From Sphingobacteriales bacterium (lineage in GTDB: Bacteria > Bacteroidota > Bacteroidia > Chitinophagales > Chitinophagaceae), in contig JAHEZE010000022.1 in assembly GCA_023251235.1 (NCBI GenBank), forward strand, positions 1-38,837: a stretch of DNA of 38,837 nt, written 5' to 3'. The position numbers and the translations under genes are program-made. Below the pieces are notes generated by a model, which was given only the letters and a program-made list of their open reading frames with translations, was not told the DNA's origin and ran no database searches. Each line of letters opens with the position of its first letter. Positions within the stretch are counted from its first letter, which is position 1. This document shows positions 34,563 to 38,837 of the stretch, piece after piece.

Positions 34563-35006
34563 ATGAATTACTCCCATAAGTCTAAAATTAATTTTTTTTC
34601 GACTGGTGTTATTTTCTCTTTTAAAAACAAAAAGAGGATAATAAAATTTATTGATTACCTTTTAAAAAATGAAACAAAATGCTCACAATCAATAAATTAT
34701 GTGTTTTGTAATGATAAATATTTGCTTAAAATCAATAGAGAATATTTAAACCATGGAAATTTAACTGATATTATCACATTTGATCTTTCTTCAAATAAGA
34801 AAGAGATAAATGGGGAAATTTATATAAGTATAGAAAGAGTTAAAGAAAACTCATTTCTGTTTGGAGTATCATTTACTACTGAGTTATTACGAGTTATTAT
34901 ACATGGGGCATTGCATTTATGTAGCTATAATGATAAAAAAATAAAAGAAAAAAGAATCATGAGAAAAAAAGAAGAATACTATTTAGCCCAATATTCTAAT
35001 TTCTAA
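34563..35006 (+). CDS. ybeY: Endoribonuclease YbeY (rRNA maturation factor)
   Basis: From ATG 34563 the protein has 147 residues. It contains INREYLNHGNLTDIITFDLS and the zinc-site region RVIIHGALHLCSYNDKK. The first two histidines of the H-x3-H-x5-H motif are present; the third position is Asp/Lys-rich, as I recall for Bacteroidota YbeY. YbeY is a metal-dependent RNase needed for 16S rRNA maturation and ribosome quality control. The gene is unusually AT-rich: a hand count over 34561-34800 gives about 21% G+C. It is followed by parS-like sites and mnmG. Confidence 0.9.
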   Translation: MNYSHKSKINFFSTGVIFSFKNKKRIIKFIDYLLKNETKCSQSINYVFCNDKYLLKINREYLNHGNLTDIITFDLSSNKKEINGEIYISIERVKENSFLFGVSFTTELLRVIIHGALHLCSYNDKKIKEKRIMRKKEEYYLAQYSNF

Positions 35007-35022
35007 TGTTTCACATGAAAAC
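35007..35022. promoter_or_regulatory. parS-like site 1 (partial)
   Basis: TGTTTCACATGAAAAC matches the bacterial parS consensus TGTTTCACGTGAAACA at 13 of 16 positions, with a perfect left half. It begins right after the ybeY stop codon. ParB binding is inferred. Confidence 0.45.
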
Positions 35023-35042
35023 CGTCATTTGTTTTCACTTAT

Positions 35043-35058
35043 GTTTTCACGTGAAACA
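35043..35058. promoter_or_regulatory. parS-like site 2
   Basis: GTTTTCACGTGAAACA matches the parS consensus at 14 of 16 positions and includes the perfect 12-bp palindrome TTTCACGTGAAA (35045-35056). A further half-site, TGTTTTCAC, lies between the two dyads at about 35030-35038. It sits between ybeY and mnmG (gidA), a gene often near the replication origin. Confidence 0.6.
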
Positions 35059-35096
35059 ATTGACTGGTTTTCTTAATTATTTTTTGAATAAGATAA

Positions 35097-35104
35097 TACT
35101 TTTG
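35097..35104 (+). promoter_or_regulatory. TAnnTTTG box for mnmG
   Basis: TACTTTTG is a full match, 10 nt before ATG 35115, giving a very short leader. It lies 39 bp past the second parS-like dyad. Confidence 0.5.
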
Positions 35105-35114
35105 TTCCTTTCTT

Positions 35115-36977
35115 ATGTTTATTGATTATGATATAATTATTGTTGGTGCCGGACATGCAGGTTGTGAGGCAGCAGCTTCTGCTGCAAACTTGGGTTCAAG
35201 GGTCTTACTAATAACAATGAATATGCAGACTATGGCTCAAATGAGCTGTAATCCTGCTATGGGAGGTATTGCTAAGGGTCAGATCATTAGAGAAATTGAT
35301 TCAATGGGCGGGTGTTCTGGAATTGTTACAGATCAATCAATGATTCAATTCCGAATGCTAAATCTTTCAAAAGGGCCTGCAATGTGGAGCCCAAGGGCTC
35401 AAAACGATAGAATGCTTTTTTCTTCAAAATGGAGAGAAATGCTGGAAAAAACAGACAATCTGGATTTTTATCAAGATTTGGTTACGGGATTAATTATTAA
35501 AGAGGGTAGATGCTTTGGAGTTATCACTGGCTTGGGACATAAGATAAACGCGAAGGCCGTTGTTCTCACAAACGGAACTTTTCTTAATGGAAAAATTCAT
35601 ATTGGAGAAAAAAATTTTGGCGGAGGAAGAGTTGCTGAGAAATCTGCAACCGGAATAACAGAACAGTTGGTTTCACTGGGTTTTGAAAGCGGCAGATTAA
35701 AGACAGGAACTCCCCCAAGAGTAGATGGCCGCAGCTTAGATTATACAAAAATGGAAGTGCAACCAGGCGATAAAGAGATAGCTGGCTTTTCTTATTTAAA
35801 TATTCCAAAACCCAAAGATCAAAAATGTTGCTGGATAACATATACAAGTGAAAAAGTTCATACTATTCTAAAAACAGGTTTTGACAAAAGCCCCATGTTT
35901 TCGGGAAGAATTGATGGTGTTGGTCCCAGGTATTGCCCAAGTATTGAAGACAAAGTCAATCGATTTCCAGAAAGGGAAAGGCATCAGCTTTTTATTGAGC
36001 CAGAAGGCTGGAATACAATTGAAGTTTATGTAAACGGATTTTCGACATCACTTCCTGAAGAAACTCAATACGAAGCTCTTCGTAATATAATTGGATTTGA
36101 AGCAGTGAAAATTTTCCGGCCGGGTTATGCAATTGAATATGATTATTTTCCTCCTACACAATTAAGGTATACTTTGGAAACTCGTTTGATTGACAATTTG
36201 TTTTTTGCTGGCCAAATCAATGGAACGACCGGGTATGAAGAGGCGGCCTGTCAGGGTTTAATGGCCGGAATTAATGCACATCAAAAAATCAGAAATTTTG
36301 AACCAGTAATTTTAAAAAGAAGTGAGGCTTATATTGGCGTGCTGATAGATGATTTAATCACCAAAGGAACTGAGGAGCCTTACAGAATGTTTACCTCCAG
36401 AGCTGAGTTCAGAACTTTACTTAGACAGGATAACGCTGACCTTCGGTTAACTGAATTAAGTTACCGCCTTGGATTAGCATCACAAGAAAGAATGGAATTG
36501 GTAAAAAGTAAAAGTGAAAGTGTTGAAAAAATAAAATCAATACTAAACGAAATGCCTGTCACTCCTGAAGAAATAAATCCCTTCCTTGAAACATTTTCTT
36601 TTTCAACAATTAGGGAGAAACAAAAAATTTCTAAAATATTATTACGTCCGGGTATTGAATTAAACAGGCTTGTTGCTCATTTTCCAGTTCTTAATGAAAA
36701 GTTGAAAAATTATTCTTCTGAAATAATTGAACAGGCTTCTATCCAGATCAAGTATGAAATTTATATTGAAAAAGAAAAAGAGCTTGTTGAAAGAATGGGG
36801 CAACTTGAAGATTTAAAAATTCCGGAAACATTTGACTATAAAAAAATTCAGGCACTTGGAAATGAAGCCAGGGAAAAACTTACAAAAATAAAACCCACAA
36901 CACTGGGACAAGCAAGTCGCATTTCTGGGATTAATCCAAGCGATGTTCAGATATTAATGGTCTTCATGGGTAGATGA
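35115..36977 (+). CDS. mnmG: tRNA uridine-5-carboxymethylaminomethyl modification enzyme MnmG (GidA)
   Basis: The 620-residue protein starts with an FAD dinucleotide-binding motif (DIIIVGAGHAGCEAAASAANLG). It has the family blocks CNPAMGGIAKGQIIREIDSMGG, LKTGTPPRVDGR, SGRIDGVGPRYCPSIEDKV and GTTGYEEAACQGLMAGINA, plus the C-terminal helical domain that binds MnmE. With MnmE it adds the cmnm5 group at the tRNA wobble uridine, the same base that MnmH selenates. It is full length. The last 24 bp overlap the convergent helicase gene. A TACTTTTG box lies 10 nt before ATG 35115. Confidence 0.97.
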   Translation: MFIDYDIIIVGAGHAGCEAAASAANLGSRVLLITMNMQTMAQMSCNPAMGGIAKGQIIREIDSMGGCSGIVTDQSMIQFRMLNLSKGPAMWSPRAQNDRMLFSSKWREMLEKTDNLDFYQDLVTGLIIKEGRCFGVITGLGHKINAKAVVLTNGTFLNGKIHIGEKNFGGGRVAEKSATGITEQLVSLGFESGRLKTGTPPRVDGRSLDYTKMEVQPGDKEIAGFSYLNIPKPKDQKCCWITYTSEKVHTILKTGFDKSPMFSGRIDGVGPRYCPSIEDKVNRFPERERHQLFIEPEGWNTIEVYVNGFSTSLPEETQYEALRNIIGFEAVKIFRPGYAIEYDYFPPTQLRYTLETRLIDNLFFAGQINGTTGYEEAACQGLMAGINAHQKIRNFEPVILKRSEAYIGVLIDDLITKGTEEPYRMFTSRAEFRTLLRQDNADLRLTELSYRLGLASQERMELVKSKSESVEKIKSILNEMPVTPEEINPFLETFSFSTIREKQKISKILLRPGIELNRLVAHFPVLNEKLKNYSSEIIEQASIQIKYEIYIEKEKELVERMGQLEDLKIPETFDYKKIQALGNEAREKLTKIKPTTLGQASRISGINPSDVQILMVFMGR

Positions 36978-38837
36978 GTTTTTTTGAAATTCAAGCGAGG
37001 CAAGAACGAGTTTAATTTCACCAAAGCTGATGTTCCTTCCCAATTTTTCTTTTATTAGAGCAATATTTCCTCCCTGAAAATTTTTTGCTAAGGGTTCTAT
37101 TAAAACAATTTTTTCCCGGCTTACCAATTCGCTTATTTGTATTTCTCCAATTTGTACAAAATGTGCAAGATGTCCTTCGATAGTTTGAACAGTCAGATTT
37201 CTTTCTTTTGCAATATCATTTACCGTTTTGCCTTCTTTATAAAATTTAAAAGACTCTGCCTTGGTGTCAACCTTGGGTTTCTTTTCTCCACTTGGTGTTT
37301 TCCGCTCCCGCTTTGGAATTTTTTCATTAATCAAAGAAGCCAGGTTCATTTCCTTACAATAGTCAACAATAATATCTAAAAATTGCTGGCCGTACTGTGT
37401 AATCTTTGCATCACCAAAACCGCTTATTTTTCTTAGTTCGGCTAACGTTTGTGGTAAATAACGGGCCATTTCATCAAGTGTATTTGTACTGGCAACAATG
37501 TATATCGGCAAATCTTTTTTTGAGCAAATGCTGTCCCGCATTTTCCTCAACTGCTGATGCAGCAGGGGATGAGGAGATTCGATTCTTTGTTTTGCAACAC
37601 CGGTATAAATATTTACAGTAAATGCCGGCAAAACAAAATTCTTTTTTCTCCGATGATAATTTTCCATTTCAAATTTTCCAACAAAACCATCAAGCATATA
37701 TTTATTTGCTGATAGTTGTGCGAAAATTTCTTTTAGTCCATCATTAAATTCTTTAGCGTGAATGCGGCTATCGGTAACAACGGGTGATCTTTGAATTAAC
37801 TCCAGTATTTTGTTTTGCTCATTTACAAAATACCCGCTTCCCGCTTTTATTCTTTCCTGCAAAACAATATCAGATTCCGGGTTTTCTTCAAGCAGAAATA
37901 AATTCTTTAACTGCGATTGAAATTTTTCTGCTGTTGCCTGCAATGAATTTATTTTACCGGAAACTTCATTCATCCATTCACCAGCTCCATCATTAAATGA
38001 AGATTTATGTTCAGATAAATAATTTCCGAGTTCCGTAATTTCTGCTATCGCTCCCTTATAATCAAATAACGAAAGCAAAACTTTTAACCGGTAATTCTTC
38101 CTGGACTGCTGCAGCTCTTTTTCAAGTCTATTTGCCGAAGAATTATACTGGGAAAAACGAACAATTCTTTCATCGGTAAAAAAACCGTTTGATTTTATTC
38201 TGCTTTGAAGAATAATACCATCCAGCGTAGTGCAGCGGCTCAGCGCAACATATAGCTGGCCGGGAGCAAACGCTTCTCCTGCATCTATAATTGCTTTTTC
38301 AAAAGTTAATCCCTGACTTTTATGTATGGTGATTGCCCAGGCGAGGCGCAATGGATATTGGACAAACGAACCCAGCACTTCTTCTTCCAGCAGACGAGTT
38401 GTATTATTCATTACATAACGGATGTTTTCCCATTTTTCCTTTTTTACCTCAATAGTATCAGGCTCATCGATACACTGAACAATAATTTTTTCTTTGCCCA
38501 GTTCTGTAACCACGCCGATTTTTCCATTGAAATATCGTTTGTCCTTTTCAGAATCATTTTTAATAAACATTACCTGGGCGCCGACTTTTAACTGAAGCAG
38601 TTCCTCTGCAGGATATGCTGATTCAAGAAAATCACCGTTAACTTCAGCGCTATAAGTAAATGATGTAGCGTTCAGATTGGCCAATTCATTCGCGTTTGTA
38701 TTTCTTGCTTTTTCATTATGTGTGGTAAGGATTATATATCCATCTTTTTTTGTTCTACGAAATGCTGGTTGAAAACGACCCTCTAAAAGTTCCAGACTAT
38801 CCTCTTCCAATTCATTATTCCGTACCTGGTTCAAGAG
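36954..38837 (-). CDS. PIF1/RecD-like helicase with HRDC and C-terminal HTH domains (5' end outside window)
   Basis: The frame is open through the window edge, so the N-terminus with Walker A and B motifs is missing; 627 residues are visible. The visible part has the UvrD_C_2/RecD-like C-terminal motor region (AWAITIHKSQGLTFEKAIIDAGEAFAPGQLYVALSRC), as in PIF1-type helicases. A helical middle follows. Next is an HRDC-like domain (LPIYIVASTNTLDEMARYLPQ, then ISGFGDAKITQYG), then a charged linker and an HTH segment (TVNDIAKERNLTVQTIEGHL). It probably unwinds DNA in repair or replication. It ends inside the mnmG 3' end. The family is sure; the role is inferred. Confidence 0.9.
   Translation of the reverse strand, partial: LLNQVRNNELEEDSLELLEGRFQPAFRRTKKDGYIILTTHNEKARNTNANELANLNATSFTYSAEVNGDFLESAYPAEELLQLKVGAQVMFIKNDSEKDKRYFNGKIGVVTELGKEKIIVQCIDEPDTIEVKKEKWENIRYVMNNTTRLLEEEVLGSFVQYPLRLAWAITIHKSQGLTFEKAIIDAGEAFAPGQLYVALSRCTTLDGIILQSRIKSNGFFTDERIVRFSQYNSSANRLEKELQQSRKNYRLKVLLSLFDYKGAIAEITELGNYLSEHKSSFNDGAGEWMNEVSGKINSLQATAEKFQSQLKNLFLLEENPESDIVLQERIKAGSGYFVNEQNKILELIQRSPVVTDSRIHAKEFNDGLKEIFAQLSANKYMLDGFVGKFEMENYHRRKKNFVLPAFTVNIYTGVAKQRIESPHPLLHQQLRKMRDSICSKKDLPIYIVASTNTLDEMARYLPQTLAELRKISGFGDAKITQYGQQFLDIIVDYCKEMNLASLINEKIPKRERKTPSGEKKPKVDTKAESFKFYKEGKTVNDIAKERNLTVQTIEGHLAHFVQIGEIQISELVSREKIVLIEPLAKNFQGGNIALIKEKLGRNISFGEIKLVLASLEFQKNSSTHEDH

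Noticed and set aside
34981-35114. The ybeY-mnmG gap as a full oriC
   Set aside because: I see no cluster of DnaA boxes (TTATCCACA-like) here; only the parS-like dyads are supported.

Overview
The window looks like chromosomal DNA of a Bacteroidota member, most likely in or near Chitinophagaceae. It is AT-rich. Many genes carry the Bacteroidota -7 promoter box TAnnTTTG, often only 4-20 nt before the start codon, and clear Shine-Dalgarno sequences are scarce. Lineage-typical genes include an OMP beta-barrel/TonB-receptor-like protein, an IPExxxVDY-family protein, a Rho factor with a long N-terminal insert, a SWIM-SNF2 helicase, and a PadR-PspC pair. I saw no rRNA, tRNA, CRISPR array, transposase or prophage. 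Most genes are housekeeping or metabolic.

Layout. 1-7 kb: the 5' part of an outer-membrane receptor-like gene (minus), a short intergenic region with a probable 53-codon gene, and a large SWIM/SNF2 helicase (minus). 7-12.3 kb, all minus: comB, an SRPBCC protein, gcvT, a two-PspC-domain membrane protein and its PadR regulator. 12.6-16.4 kb, plus: a DUF3089 lipoprotein, a polytopic glycosyltransferase-like protein and a tandem universal stress protein, with a possible decayed gene between the last two. 16.5-18 kb: asnS (minus). 18.3-24.1 kb, plus: rho, mnmH, a secreted Glu/Lys-rich protein of unknown function, selD and a DinB-like protein. 24.1-27.5 kb, minus: a CtlX-like hydrolase, pterin carbinolamine dehydratase, an IPExxxVDY protein and an M28-PDZ peptidase. 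28-38.8 kb: feoB (plus), a serine hydrolase and an M20 amidohydrolase (minus), chrA (plus), nadD and feoA (minus), ybeY and mnmG (plus), and a 5'-truncated PIF1/RecD-like helicase with HRDC and HTH domains (minus).

How the genes fit together. SelD makes selenophosphate and MnmH uses it to make 2-selenouridine in tRNA, and MnmG acts on the same tRNA wobble uridine. FeoA and FeoB belong to one ferrous-iron uptake system but are 4 kb apart on opposite strands. PadR probably represses its own operon with the PspC protein through a dyad lying on the promoter.

The most interesting non-gene signals are: two parS-like dyads between ybeY and mnmG; palindromic sequences that appear to have inserted in frame into mnmH and the SNF2 helicase gene; several short intergenic palindromes and repeats; and a set of near-leaderless promoter/start arrangements. 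I found no clearly new multi-gene system. The least-explained gene in an informative context is the secreted protein inside the mnmH-selD cluster.
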